Part shown: in pieces, positions 33,809 to 43,050 of the stretch
How positions within the stretch are numbered: position 1 is the first letter of the stretch
Layout of the letters: the number at the start of each line of letters is the position of its first letter
NCBI RefSeq assembly: GCF_040105105.1
Contig: NZ_CP157676.1
Span: 1-64,000, forward strand
Direction of reading: 5' to 3'
Length of the DNA: 64,000 nucleotides
Origin: Polaromonas hydrogenivorans
Lineage (GTDB): Bacteria > Pseudomonadota > Gammaproteobacteria > Burkholderiales > Burkholderiaceae_C
The notes under the pieces: generated by a model
Databases searched by the model: none
What the model was told of the DNA's origin: nothing
Seen by the model: only the letters and a program-made list of their open reading frames with translations
Made by a program: the position numbers and the translations under genes

Positions 33809-35209
33809 ATGAGTGATACCAATCCGCGCAATCAAGATCCCATAACCGGCGAACCCGGCGCTCACCCTGTTGGTACAGGCGTTGGCGCCACTGGGGGCGC
33901 TGTCACTGGCGCTGCCGTGGGCACTGCGGTTGCCGGCCCCATCGGAACCATCGTTGGCGCGGCCATTGGCGCCATTGCCGGCGGCCTGGCAGGCAAGAGC
34001 GTTGCGGAAGGAATGAATCCAACCGAAGGCGGTGCACCGCAAGAGCACGCGGTCGGAACCACCGTAGGCGCCAGTGGTGGCGCCATTGCTGGTGCGAGCG
34101 TCGGTGCAATTGGCGGCCCGATCGGGATGGCAGCCGGCGCCGCCATCGGCGCGGCGGCAGGCGCCATGACCGGACGTGGCGCGGCCGAAGTGGTGAATCC
34201 CGACCCTACCGACCGTCTGGGCGACCACAACCTCGAAACTGGCGTTGGCGTTGGTGGCGGCGCACTCGCAGGTGCGGCAATAGGCGCTGTGGGTGGGCCT
34301 GTTGGCATGGCAGCCGGTGCAGTGATTGGGGCAGTGGCTGGCGGCAAGACAGGTGAAGGTGCTGGCGAAGTCGCCAACCCCAAGATGACCGACGACTTGC
34401 CCAATCACAACCTGGCTTCTGGCGTCGGCACGGGTGGCGGTGCACTCGCGGGCGCTGCGATCGGTGCGGCCGCTGGTCCGATCGGTATGGTTGCCGGCGC
34501 TGCCATTGGTGCGGTGGCTGGCAACAAAGCCGGCGAAGGCGTTGGTGAAGTGGCCAATCCAAAGCGCGACGATGACCTGCAGGAACATCACCTGGCTTCA
34601 GGTACCGGCACGGGTGGCGGTGCGCTCGCGGGTGCGGCCGTCGGTTCGGTGGCCGGTCCGGTCGGTGCTGTTGTAGGCGCAGCGATTGGTGCCACGGCAG
34701 GTCACCTGGCCGGCAAGGGCGCTGGAGAAGCAGTCAATTCCAAACATTGCGATGAAGTCGGCGATCACAACTTGGCTACTGGGGTTGGCGTGGGTACCGG
34801 CGCCGCCACTGGCGCCATGGTCGGCGCGGTAGGCGGTCCGGTGGGCATGGCCATCGGTGCAGCTGTCGGGGGCCTGGCTGGTGCAGCGGCAGGCAATGGG
34901 CTGGCCGCTGCCGTCAACCCGGCCGCCGAGGACATCTACTGGCGCACCAGCTATGCCACGCGCCCAGGTTATGTGGACGGGTACAGCTACGATCAAGACT
35001 ACCAGCCAGCGTACCGCCTGGGCTATCAAAGTCGGGACCGCTACGCCGGCCGCAGCTTTGACGAGGTGCAAACCTCGCTGCAGAGTGACTGGGAACGCCA
35101 ACGCGGCACATCCCGTCTGACCTGGGATCAGGCAGGCCCTGCCACGCGTGACGCCTGGCACCGCATTGAGCGGGCTCTTCCAGGCGATTTCGACCGCGAC
35201 GGCCGATAA
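33809..35209 (+). CDS. Six-repeat glycine-zipper protein
   Basis: Protein of 466 residues made of six tandem repeats of about 60 residues (180 bp). Each has a glycine-zipper hairpin such as GALAGAAIGAVGGPVGMAAG followed by a polar link (GEVANPK, then DDL and HNLASG). Residues 1-20 are polar. After the last repeat (about residue 375) comes a different domain rich in Tyr, Asp and Arg (DGYSYDQDYQPAYRLGYQSR, then QSDWERQRGTSRLTWDQA). There is no signal peptide. A good ribosome-binding site (AGGAGACAGCC) and a strong terminator bound a single-gene unit. Glycine zippers pack in membranes or self-assemble; the C-terminal domain recalls stress-associated soluble proteins. Exact role unknown. Confidence 0.75.
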   Translation: MSDTNPRNQDPITGEPGAHPVGTGVGATGGAVTGAAVGTAVAGPIGTIVGAAIGAIAGGLAGKSVAEGMNPTEGGAPQEHAVGTTVGASGGAIAGASVGAIGGPIGMAAGAAIGAAAGAMTGRGAAEVVNPDPTDRLGDHNLETGVGVGGGALAGAAIGAVGGPVGMAAGAVIGAVAGGKTGEGAGEVANPKMTDDLPNHNLASGVGTGGGALAGAAIGAAAGPIGMVAGAAIGAVAGNKAGEGVGEVANPKRDDDLQEHHLASGTGTGGGALAGAAVGSVAGPVGAVVGAAIGATAGHLAGKGAGEAVNSKHCDEVGDHNLATGVGVGTGAATGAMVGAVGGPVGMAIGAAVGGLAGAAAGNGLAAAVNPAAEDIYWRTSYATRPGYVDGYSYDQDYQPAYRLGYQSRDRYAGRSFDEVQTSLQSDWERQRGTSRLTWDQAGPATRDAWHRIERALPGDFDRDGR

Positions 35210-35254
35210 CAAGGCCGTCAACTGGCCTTTGCTGCCGGCGAGGTCTTCAAAGTC

Positions 35255-35284
35255 AACCGCCCTGGGAGGGGCGGTTTTTTCTTT
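35255..35284 (+). terminator. Intrinsic terminator after the glycine-zipper gene
   Basis: Stem ACCGCCC with GGGCGGT around a short loop (35256-35275), followed directly by TTTTTTCTTTT. It lies 46 bp after the stop and is a textbook rho-independent terminator. Confidence 0.9.
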
Positions 35285-35591
35285 TCGAGCCAGTTAGCTG
35301 CCTGGCATCGAGCCCAGAATTTTGCACCTTCAGTGACCGCGTGGTTCACGATCAGTACATGGCGCGCCATGCTCGCGCGTCTTCACTGAAGGCTAAAACA
35401 CAACATCAACAATGCTTTGTTGTTGAGATAATGGCTCAACAGTCACACCTTCGGTATCGTCAACAACGGGAGCGCTGCATATGACACTTTCTGACGCTCA
35501 AAGGTCAAAAAAACGTAACTACTCGGCCCAATTTCAGGCACTGCATCGCATCAGGAGGAATCGGCGTGCCTTGGTTCTTCACCACCATCAT
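35285..35591. other. Gap after terminator
   Basis: No gene recognised over 300 bp. Confidence 0.35.
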
Positions 35592-35775
35592 CACCCTGCC
35601 TCATGATCCTGAACCAGAAGGAATACGGGAAACGCAGCATCTCCGTGCTGCACGGCATTGCTGAGCAGATTCGTCAGCACCTGGCGCATTCGATGCGCAT
35701 CGAACGCCAGGGGCACGTTGGCAGGTATGTCGCACCGCAGTGTTCGCTGGGGACAGGCGACAAGTAGCTTGACAT
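35592..35775 (-). pseudogene. Histidine-kinase ATPase-domain fragment
   Basis: The minus strand encodes VKLLVACPQRTLRCDIPAN, then DAHRMRQVLTNLLSNAVQHG, the linker and N box of a sensor kinase ATP-binding domain. The rest of the domain (G boxes) and the dimerisation domain are missing on either side. It is about 60 codons of a lost sensor kinase. Confidence 0.65.
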
Positions 35776-35999
35776 TCACCGGGAATTGAGGTTTTTCAGC
35801 CGATGCACCAGGCAGCGCGGCTATGCATTTCCTTGTGACGCGCAAGGATGCGTCGAAATGAGCGCGCTTCTCCCGTGGTGGCCCTGGTGGCTTGACCAGT
35901 CGCGTTTCGCGCACGCAGGCGGATTCATCGGGCTTGTCGCCAGGCTAGAAGCAACGCGAGCGTGTCTTGGGGATACAAACAGGGCCCGCAAGCAAGGCC

Positions 36000-36140
36000 G
36001 GGGGGGACGGACTCCACAAATTCAGGCCCAACCAGCAGCGAAAAATCGTGAGCCTGGTCAACATGGGTCAGAAAACCGCAGCGGCAGCGGCCAGACTGTT
36101 CAATGTCCATCCAGCGACCGTGTCGCGTCGTCTGCAGCGC
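36000..36140 (+). pseudogene. Serine resolvase/invertase C-terminal fragment
   Basis: The plus strand reads GGDGLHKFRPNQQRKIVSLV, then MGQKTAAAAARLFNVHPATV and SRRLQ, the C-terminal helix-turn-helix of a Hin/resolvase-type recombinase. The catalytic domain with its serine is absent upstream. Confidence 0.6.
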
Positions 36141-36502
36141 AGCTGCATTCCTTCACCGTGTTTTTCGTTCCATTGCGCCCTGCACCTTGAGCTCAAGCCG
36201 AACCGTTGCGAACGAAGGAGCGGGCCGATCGCATCAAGGCTGCGGGCATGTCATCGACTTTGCTCACCCAAGCTAGCCGTCTACAGGTGCGCAGACGGCT
36301 TCAAATCACCCAAAACGCTGGCAAAAAGCGCCGGGTTCCCGCATAAAAAACGGGTGCTGTACAGCCACAAACATCCAGCTTGTCCAGCTGACATCCCAGG
36401 CGCTCTAAGCTCAACAGCATACAATCTGAATCGGCTGTCACACAAAAAAACCAATGTGCGCAAATGCTCTACAGACATTGCACAGGGTAGAGGAGACAAA
36501 AA
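36141..36502. other. Gap upstream of a small gene
   Basis: No recognised gene. A strong ribosome-binding site (AGAGGAGAC) for the next gene is at 36490-36498. Confidence 0.35.
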
Positions 36503-36730
36503 ATGAGTTTGGCGAAAAGGACCTGCGCCACCTGCTGCGCTTTCGAACCGGTACGCGGGTGCTGGGCTGTGGTCAGTGCCATTCAACAGCGTGACCCGCA
36601 TGGAGGGTGCAAGCACCATCAGACCACCCTGGAAAGCGATGCGCGGGATGACGCCGTTTTGACGCGCTGCCAGGCACTGTTGATCCAATCGCACTCGCCG
36701 GGCGGCAGCACGGACCAAGGGCCGCCATGA
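36503..36730 (+). CDS. Small cysteine-rich protein
   Basis: Protein of 75 residues with a strong ribosome-binding site (AGAGGAGACAAAAA). The N terminus MSLAKRTCATCCAFEPVRG, then GCW and later GGCKHHQT, gives four or five cysteines and histidines in a spacing that could bind a metal ion. The remainder is polar. No named family was recognised. Small cysteine-rich proteins of this look occur on betaproteobacterial plasmids, but the function is not known. Confidence 0.55.
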   Translation: MSLAKRTCATCCAFEPVRGCWAVVSAIQQRDPHGGCKHHQTTLESDARDDAVLTRCQALLIQSHSPGGSTDQGPP

Positions 36731-36891
36731 AACCCAGGACCGTGCAGACAGGCCTGCAAGCCAATGCAGCGCACCAGGCTACCCGGGGTCGTCTCGGGAA
36801 ACGAAAAAAATCGTATGCCAACGACTAAAAACCCACGGTCACCCAGCACTGGGTTTCAACCATCCACCCCGCGTGCACAGTAAAGGATCTC

Positions 36892-37179
36892 ATGAGGTTT
36901 TATCCATTTGAACCCCAGGCTCAGAAGCACATCCGCAAATCCCGCGAGTATCTGGAAGAAGCCAACCTCAAGCGGGTCGAGCATCAGGCGGCGGCCGAGC
37001 ACCATCGGGCATTGACCATCATGTATGCCGAGCGAATCGGCCGCATCGAGGCGGAACTCAGCGCTGCCTTGCAGGTTGGCTCAACGAGCAGCCAGCCGGC
37101 CGAAGCCGCTGACAACGAGCGCGTTCGCCCGACGTCCGATTCGGTGGTGATGTATCCCTCGCGGGCTGCGCTCGCCTGA
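36892..37179 (+). CDS. Conserved 95-residue protein, copy 2
   Basis: Second copy of the 95-residue helical protein at 21547-21834, identical in length and near-identical in sequence (starts MRFYPFEPQAQKHIRKSREY, ends SDSVVMYPSRAALA). Differences are scattered and mostly conservative, such as IEAEL for IEAEI and VGST for ASSK, which suggests both have been kept under selection. It starts with AAGGATCTC ahead of the ATG, the same leader as copy 1. Confidence 0.75.
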   Translation: MRFYPFEPQAQKHIRKSREYLEEANLKRVEHQAAAEHHRALTIMYAERIGRIEAELSAALQVGSTSSQPAEAADNERVRPTSDSVVMYPSRAALA

Positions 37180-37344
37180 GTGTTCAAATAAGGGTTGGAA
37201 CGGGCCCCGCTTGTGTGAACCAACGTGCCCCGCTTTTCAAGCGGACTCCGAGCGCCTTGCAAACGATGCGCGGACATTGCGAAGTCGGGAATGATTCAAC
37301 GCAATTTCAACTCACTGCGCCGGCGCATTTCCGTTCGGCGAAGT
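37180..37344. other. Gap without recognised genes
   Basis: Nothing recognised. Confidence 0.3.
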
Positions 37345-37512
37345 TCAAAGCTCGGGGCTCTGCGCATCGCGTCTGCGCTTTCCCTCTGGCATGTGGCCCA
37401 GGCCGCGTTCTTGCGTCAATGCGGCATGCAGCAAGTCCATGGCGGCTGCGCAATCGAGGACAGTGGCCCGCACCTGCGCCAAGGCCTCAGAGGCTGAGAG
37501 TTTTTCGGTCAT
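37345..37512 (-). CDS. Possible small protein, 55 residues
   Basis: A frame starting at ATG 37512 reads MTEKLSASEALAQVRATVLD, then AAMDLLHAALTQE and a basic tail. It is predicted helical. The ribosome-binding site is weak, and no family or homologue in this window supports it. Confidence 0.3.
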   Translation of the reverse strand: MTEKLSASEALAQVRATVLDCAAAMDLLHAALTQERGLGHMPEGKRRRDAQSPEL

Positions 37513-37650
37513 TGGCACGCAAGCCTTGCCAGCCGCTATTCGCGGCAACTGCGGCGACACATGGACGAATTGCGCGGCCCATTCGCGCAATTGACGCTGC
37601 GGGCTCTCGTAAACGGCCTGTTTTGGCTTTTTCAGTCATTTCCTGCCCTC

Positions 37651-39129
37651 TCATGCGGCCTGCGCGACCATTGCGCACGGACCTGGTCCCCAACCAATGA
37701 GCTGCGGCGCGAGCGCGACCATGGTGCGCATCAGGTTGTGCGCCAGCACGAACAGGCCCACCACGGATCGGACCTTGGTCAAGCCGCGCACGGGCATTCG
37801 CAGCAGTCCTCGGTTGCGCGCTTGGGCGTTGACGCATTCAGCCGTGGCCGCGCGCTGCTTGTAGATATCCCTGGCCTGGGGACTGGCCATGCGCTGGCGC
37901 CAGCTGGCCACCGCTTCGGAGTCACCAGGCTTGGGCTGGTGCTTGTCCTGCTGCACCTGTTTGCCCGGCTCGTCCTTTGGTTCATCCTTGTTCGCGTCTT
38001 TCTTCGCGTCCTTCCTGGCTTTGGGCTCGGGCACCGGCGCATAGACCTCGGTCTTGCCGGCCACCGCGTCGATCTGCTCGTGCGCGGGGAAGCCGCCATC
38101 GACCAGCCACTGATCCGGGCTCTGGCCCAGACGCTGCTCGACTTGCCGGACCATGGGGGCGAGCTGGGCCATGTCGCTGCCGGCGTTGACCACGTCCATG
38201 CCGACGATGACCTGGCCTTCGCACTCGGTGGCGAATTGCACATTGAAGGCCGGCCGGAAGCCGCCGTCGCCCATCTTCATGACACGCGCGTCGGGGTCCG
38301 TCGTGCTCGCCCGGGCGTCTTCAGCCTTGGCCCCGTTGCGCTTCTTGGCCGCCGCCACTTCGGGCAGTTGTTCCAGTGCCGCCTGAATGCGCTGCTCCCG
38401 CTCCTGGGCTGCGCGCAGCTTGGCCGCCTGCGCTTGGCGCTTGGCCTTTCCCGGGTCGGCCTGCGTCTGTGTCTTGATCATTTGCACCAGCTCGCTGGCC
38501 TCGCTCAGGTGTTCCTGCAGGCTGGCTTGGCGGCGAAACGAGGCCGCGCCTGCATCTGCACGCACGCGCATTCCGTCTTGCGCCACGCGCTGCAGGCTGA
38601 TGGCACCGGCGGCTGCCAAAGCGGCCACGTTGTCGCTCAGCAGTTCGTCCATCAGCGCTTCATTGCCAGCGCGAAAGTCGTTGAGTGCGTGGTAGTTCAC
38701 CGACACGCCCCCGCAGATCCATCGGTACGCGTCGTGCTCCTGGCTCAGCCGCGTAACTTCGCGCCCACTGCCCACGCCGTCCAGCGTGGCGTACAGCCAC
38801 AGGGCGAACAGGATGTACGGGTCGATCGCAGCACGGCCGGCGTGGGAGCCGCGTGCCTTCACCGCCTCGACCAATTTGCTCAGGTCCTGGCGCACGACGT
38901 AGCCCCATACCAACCGGGCCCGATGGTCCTCAGGCAGCAACGATTCCAGGTCCGAGGCCCGCAACTCAACCTGCAAACGATCGGGCTGCAGCAACCGTGG
39001 CGATCCTTGCCGGCGCTTGCTGGCCGCCTTCGCCTGGTCCTGTTGCACCTGTGCAGGACTGGGCTGGGGCATGTCCTCGAACAGGCTCACCTTTACCATC
39101 CCGTCTTCGTGATCTGTATGTTTCGTCAT
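37651..39129 (-). CDS. IS1182-family transposase
   Basis: DDE transposase of 492 residues from ATG 39129. The IS1182 layout is clear: an N-terminal DUF772-type domain (AIDPYILFALWLYATLDGVG, then VSVNYHALNDFRAGNEALM with its Asp), a central coiled region (QREQRIQAALEQLPEVAAAK), the catalytic Asp in NVQFATECEGQVIVGMDVV, LVDGGFPAHEQID, and the C-terminal ATAECVNAQARNRGLLRM. The region between (KARKDAKKDANKDEPKDEP) is a low-complexity insert that varies in the family. The terminal inverted repeats could not be placed by eye. Confidence 0.9.
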   Translation of the reverse strand: MTKHTDHEDGMVKVSLFEDMPQPSPAQVQQDQAKAASKRRQGSPRLLQPDRLQVELRASDLESLLPEDHRARLVWGYVVRQDLSKLVEAVKARGSHAGRAAIDPYILFALWLYATLDGVGSGREVTRLSQEHDAYRWICGGVSVNYHALNDFRAGNEALMDELLSDNVAALAAAGAISLQRVAQDGMRVRADAGAASFRRQASLQEHLSEASELVQMIKTQTQADPGKAKRQAQAAKLRAAQEREQRIQAALEQLPEVAAAKKRNGAKAEDARASTTDPDARVMKMGDGGFRPAFNVQFATECEGQVIVGMDVVNAGSDMAQLAPMVRQVEQRLGQSPDQWLVDGGFPAHEQIDAVAGKTEVYAPVPEPKARKDAKKDANKDEPKDEPGKQVQQDKHQPKPGDSEAVASWRQRMASPQARDIYKQRAATAECVNAQARNRGLLRMPVRGLTKVRSVVGLFVLAHNLMRTMVALAPQLIGWGPGPCAMVAQAA

Positions 39130-39491
39130 GCCGCTTGACAAGCCAGTTGCATGCCAGTTTGCAAGGTCTGGAGAAAAACTCTCACTCTCTCAGGCGAGGG
39201 CGCCTGCAGCGTGACGTCAAGCCACACGCCCGCTGCCAGCCTGAGCCTGGTCTGGATGGCCTCGAACAAAATCTCCCAGTCGCCGATCTCGATGTCCAGC
39301 GATCGGGTTCGCCATGCGGCACTTGCCGGCGCAGCGGCTCCCTCCTGACTTTCCTTCCAGATGCTGCGACGCAAGGCATTGCCGGCGTAATACTTGGATT
39401 CGCGCATGCGCTTGACGATGCATGATGCGGCCAGATTGGGGCGTGCCGGGCTTCTGGAGCCGCGCTCAGGGTAGGGAAGGGGTTGATTCAT
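39126..39491 (-). CDS. Hypothetical protein coupled to the IS1182 transposase
   Basis: A frame of 121 codons ends in an ATGA overlap with the transposase start. The C-terminal part (DIEIGDWEILFEAIQTRLRL, then VWLDVTLQAPSPERVRVFLQ) has a plausible protein composition. No family was recognised. It may be a passenger or regulatory gene of the element, or a host gene into which the element was joined. Confidence 0.4.
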   Translation of the reverse strand: MNQPLPYPERGSRSPARPNLAASCIVKRMRESKYYAGNALRRSIWKESQEGAAAPASAAWRTRSLDIEIGDWEILFEAIQTRLRLAAGVWLDVTLQAPSPERVRVFLQTLQTGMQLACQAA

Positions 39492-40023
39492 GTCGGCGCT
39501 CAGGCTTCAATAAGTGATGCATGGCGTCGCAACGACGTTCAGGCGCTGCCACCGATGCCGGCGCGTGCTTTTTTCCTGATGCGCTTGTTATAGAAAGTTT
39601 CAAGCGCATGGTCTGTGCGCCAACGTACAGACGAGACGGCCTCGGGCTTGAAAACAACACCAGGCTCGTTGAGGCAACCGCAAGCTGGCGCTTCGCGCCC
39701 GATGCAGCCCGGCACGCGCTGCGCAGCGCGCGCCAGTTCAGTCAGAAATCTACGGCTCCCGATGCGCTACGCCGTGGCCCGTGGCCTCCTCCCTGCGCCG
39801 GCGCCTCCTCAGACAAGGCCGTGTGCATGCACGCAAGACGGTGCGCCCCGGCGAACCGTCTTGCCGCTCCTGCCGACTTGCACGCCGCAACGCCCGTCAA
39901 CTCAAAGGTCAACAGGGCACGTCAGCCTGCCGGGCTGGCACCCGTGCTTGGGCACTGCGCCCGAGGGTTTCCTTCTGAGCGTGCTGTACGTCTTCGTTCT
40001 CGAGACGGACCGTCTGCTCAATA
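39492..40023. other. Gap without recognised genes
   Basis: No recognised coding sequence on either strand over 530 bp; open frames here lack domains and ribosome-binding sites. Confidence 0.35.
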
Positions 40024-40402
40024 CAGTAGGCCAACAGTCCCGTCGAATTCGCTTGACTTGTCGAAGATGGCGTCGGCGCCCAGCTCGGTCGCCCGTCGGC
40101 GAATGTCAGAAGTGGCGTAATTGGTCAGAACGACGACTTTCTGGTACCACTCGCGTCTTTTGCATCGCGCCAGCACGCCCAGCCCGCTGCCTTTCCTTCA
40201 AAAAAGGTCCACGATGGGCAGATGCCATGCACCAGGATGCAGCTCGAGCCAACGGATGGCCTCGGCCTGCGTCTCGGAGCAGGTGATGTGTGAGACGTCG
40301 CCGATCCCCCGAAGCCCCCGGAAGCGTTTCGATCTGATTTTCGCGGATGAGCGCATTGTCTTCGACCAGATGGGTGATGAGCGTCTTTACAGGGGGTGTC
40401 TT
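40024..40402 (-). pseudogene. Decayed single-domain response regulator
   Basis: Read from 40402 downward, the minus strand gives KTLITHLVEDNALIRENQIE, then after a frameshift AEAIRWLELHPGAWHLPIVD, an in-frame TGA, GSGLGVLARCKRR, and WYQKVVVLTNYATSDIRRRA to ADAIFDKSSEFD. These are the acidic, phospho-acceptor, Thr and Lys regions of a receiver domain. The start codon is lost (GTA AAG where ATG AAG is expected). With no start, one frameshift and one stop, it is dead. Confidence 0.75.
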
Positions 40403-40740
40403 CCCAAGGGACCTGTGGTTGATGGCTCGTTCGGTTGGTGCCCATGGGTCAGCCCAACGGCTGCGTCATACAAACACGTCAAGTCCGGGAAAACAATTCC
40501 CCGTCTGCGCGCATCTTGGTCGTTGCCAACACTGCAGCGCCCCTTGATGATGCACGCTACCTCGCTTTTTCGAGCACCGGCTTGGGCTCGAGGGCGCTGA
40601 ATCACCGACGCTTGCCCGCTCTGGCGCCATGGGCTGGCCGCAGCTCAGGCAGAGCTCACTCCTCAACCGTCGCACTCACAGGCGACCAAGGTTTCTGATG
40701 CCCTTTGAATCAAACCCGGTAAGTGTGTATATTTGTGAGC
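40403..40740. other. Gap upstream of the Crp-like gene
   Basis: No recognised gene. The promoter of the Crp-like gene is probably at its right end. Confidence 0.35.
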
Positions 40741-41460
40741 ATGAACACTCTGTCTGACCCCAGGGACAACCGGCTGCTTGCCGCCTTGCCCGATGCGGAA
40801 TGGCGGCGCTGGCTGCCTCAGCTGGAGCCTGCCGAGATGGCGCTGGGCCAGGTGATTTACGAGTCCGGGGGCACGCTCAGCCATGCTTACTTTCCGACCA
40901 CGGCCATCGTATCAATGCTCTACGTGATGAAAGACGGCGACTCGGCCGAGATCGCCGTCATTGGCAGTGAAGGCGTGGTCGGCATTTCGCTCTTCATGGG
41001 CGGCGGCTCCACGCCCAGCCGGGCCGTTGTCCAGAATGCAGGCCAGGGTTTCCGCATCAAGGCGCAAACCCTGAAAGCGGAGTTTGAACGCTCACTCCCC
41101 GTTGCCCACTTGCTGCTGCGCTACACGCAGGCGCTGATTTCGCAGATGACGCAAACGGCCGCCTGCAACCGGCACCACACGCTGGACCAGCAGCTGTGCC
41201 GCTGGTTGCTGCTGAGCCTGGACCGTCATTCGGGCAACGAGCTGGTGATGACGCGAAAGCTGATCTCCAACATGCTCGGCGCGACCGATGAAAAAATGAC
41301 GCAAGGCGCCCTGAATCTTCAGGATGCCGGGCTCATTCGGTATCTGGATGGCCGAATCACGGTGATTGACCGGGCAGGCGTGGAAAAGCGCACGTGCGAG
41401 TGCTACCAGGTGGTCAAAGATGAATACGACCGACTGCTTCCTCAGCAGCAGGCCTCATAG
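40741..41460 (+). CDS. Crp/Fnr-family regulator, copy 1
   Basis: Transcription regulator of 239 residues. The N-terminal cyclic-nucleotide-binding-like domain contains LAALPDAEWRRWLPQLEPAE, then YFPTTAIVSMLYVMKDGDSA, EIAVIGSEGVVGISLFMGGG and a dimerisation helix (LLLRYTQALISQMTQTAACN, RHHTLDQQLCRWLLLSLDR). The C-terminal helix-turn-helix is NELVMTRKLISNMLGATDEK, then MTQGALNLQDAGLIRYLDGR. The usual recognition-helix start in the sister gene reads VRRESVTESARKLQ; here it reads ATDEKMTQGALNLQ and lacks the double Arg, so DNA binding may be altered or lost. No FeS or haem cysteine cluster is seen. Confidence 0.87.
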   Translation: MNTLSDPRDNRLLAALPDAEWRRWLPQLEPAEMALGQVIYESGGTLSHAYFPTTAIVSMLYVMKDGDSAEIAVIGSEGVVGISLFMGGGSTPSRAVVQNAGQGFRIKAQTLKAEFERSLPVAHLLLRYTQALISQMTQTAACNRHHTLDQQLCRWLLLSLDRHSGNELVMTRKLISNMLGATDEKMTQGALNLQDAGLIRYLDGRITVIDRAGVEKRTCECYQVVKDEYDRLLPQQQAS

Positions 41461-41529
41461 CGCAGGTCCATTGCCGGGCATGGCAGCGCAGGGACAAGCA
41501 TTAAACCCAGGCCCGCCGGGGACTTCCTG

Positions 41530-42266
41530 ATGACCATCATCGTCGATCCCAGACACAACCACTTGCTGGCCGCGCTGCCCGATGCCGAATGGCAGCGCTG
41601 GCTTCCGCAACTGCAGTGGATCGAGTTGCCATTGGGTAAAGTGCTGTACGAGTCGGGCGCCCAGCAAAGCCACGTTCACTTTCCCACCACTGCCATCGTT
41701 TCATTGCTGTACGTGATGGAAAACGGCGCCTCGGCCGAGATTGCCGTTGTCGGCAATGAGGGCCTGGTCGGCATTGCCCTGTTCATGGGCAGTGAGTCCA
41801 CGCCCAACCGCGCGGTCGTGCAAAGCGCCGGACAAGGGTTCATGCTGGGCGCGCAGGCGATCAAGGACGAGTTCACGCGTGCCCCGGTGCTGCACCTGTT
41901 GCTGCGCTACACCCAGGCGCTGATCACGCAAATGGCGCAAACCGCCGTGTGCAACCGGCACCATTCGCTCGACCAGCAACTGTGCCGCTGGCTGCTGCTG
42001 AGCCTGGACCGCCTGCAGTGCAACGAGCTGGTGATGACGCAGGAACTGATCGCCAACATGCTGGGCGTACGCCGCGAAAGCGTGACCGAAAGTGCGCGCA
42101 AGCTGCAAAAACTGGCCTGATTTCCTATTCACGCGGTCGTATCACGGTGCTCGACCGCCCGGCGCTGGAAAAACGCAGCTGCGAGTGTTATGCAGTGGTC
42201 AAGAAGGAGTATGAACGCCTTTTGCCAGCAGGACTCTCGTCTGGACCGCCCAACTTTAGACGTTGA
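41530..42266 (+). pseudogene. Crp/Fnr-family regulator, copy 2, frameshifted
   Basis: A tandem copy of the preceding gene. The first frame (197 codons) covers the effector domain and most of the helix-turn-helix (ELIANMLGVRRESVTESARK, LQKLA then stop). The remaining wing, LISYSRGRITVLDRPALEKR and so on, is in another frame. The break is at CTGCAAAAACTGGCC; one inserted G restores LQKAGLISYSRG. Its recognition helix is the canonical type, in contrast to copy 1. The shift removes the wing and C-terminal 45 residues. A sequencing error cannot be excluded. Confidence 0.75.
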
Positions 42267-42285
42267 GTAGTAAAAATCAGGCTGG

Positions 42286-43020
42286 TTAAAAAAGCCCGTG
42301 GTTTGCCGCAAAACTGACTGCTTGCGCACGGTTGCGCACATTGAGCTTGCGGTAAATGTTCTTGATGTGCGTGTTGGCGGTCTGCCCGCTGATGACCAGC
42401 CGTGCGCCAATTTCAGTGCTGCTATGGCCCGAGGCGACCAGCTTGAGGACTTGTTGTTCGCGCTCGGACAGCTTGTTGTCCTTGCCTTGGTTCACGGGCA
42501 GCGGCTCAACATTGGCTTGAGGCGGCTCGAACTTGCTCAGCAGCCGGCGCGCCAGGTTGGGCGTGATCGAAGCTCCGCCATTGACCACCTGCAGAATCGC
42601 CTGCGGAAAGTTGCCGAACCAGGAGTTTTTGACCAGGTAGCCGGTGGCGCCGAGATCGAACGCATGCAGGGCATGCTGCTCGTCCTCCATGGCCGAGATG
42701 ACGATGGCCTCAGCCATCGGACGAACAGTTTTCATGTATTCAATCAGGTCAAAACCGGTGCCGTCGCCCAGGTTCAGATCAACCAGCATCACATCGAACT
42801 CATTCTGACTGATCAGGCGGCGGCCCTCCCGCACGCTGCGGCCTTGGCCCAGCAGGTTGATCCGCAGATCGCCCAGCAATTCGTGGGCAATCACACGGCT
42901 CATGTGGAGATCGTCATCGACCAGCAGGACACGAACCGGGTGCTCGGCCTGGCCCGTCAGGAAACTGGGCCACATGGGCTGCAAGGCGCCATGGGGAGCC
43001 AGCTGATGGCTTGTCGGCAT
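42286..43020 (-). CDS. LuxR/NarL-type response regulator, copy 2
   Basis: Response regulator of 244 residues from ATG 43020, closely similar to the one at 22073-22858. Receiver domain: VRVLLVDDDLHMSRVIAHEL, Asp in FDVMLVDLNLGDGTG, Lys in GYLVKNSW. LuxR output domain: LSEREQQVLKLVASGHSSTE and GQTANTHIKNIYRKLNVRNR. The frame stays open upstream to 43227 and there encodes the beginning of a Crp-like protein (43051-43164), so a fusion is possible. The opening after 43020 (MPTSHQLAPHGALQPMW) aligns only loosely with copy 1, while everything after SFLTGQAEHPV aligns closely. Confidence 0.88.
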   Translation of the reverse strand: MPTSHQLAPHGALQPMWPSFLTGQAEHPVRVLLVDDDLHMSRVIAHELLGDLRINLLGQGRSVREGRRLISQNEFDVMLVDLNLGDGTGFDLIEYMKTVRPMAEAIVISAMEDEQHALHAFDLGATGYLVKNSWFGNFPQAILQVVNGGASITPNLARRLLSKFEPPQANVEPLPVNQGKDNKLSEREQQVLKLVASGHSSTEIGARLVISGQTANTHIKNIYRKLNVRNRAQAVSFAANHGLF

Positions 43021-43050
43021 GGAACTGCCTTTGGTCAAAAAGTTTGACCC

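Noticed and set aside
33862..34591. Minus-strand frames over the glycine-zipper gene
   Set aside because: Repetitive shadows created by the 180-bp repeats; the plus frame has ribosome-binding site, terminator and coherent domains.
37561..39138. Plus-strand frame of 525 codons
   Set aside because: Antisense of the IS1182 transposase, rich in His and Arg as typical for GC-rich shadows.
39521..40286. Overlapping plus-strand frames of about 200 codons
   Set aside because: Composition and lack of motifs indicate chance frames; the right part is antisense to the decayed response regulator.
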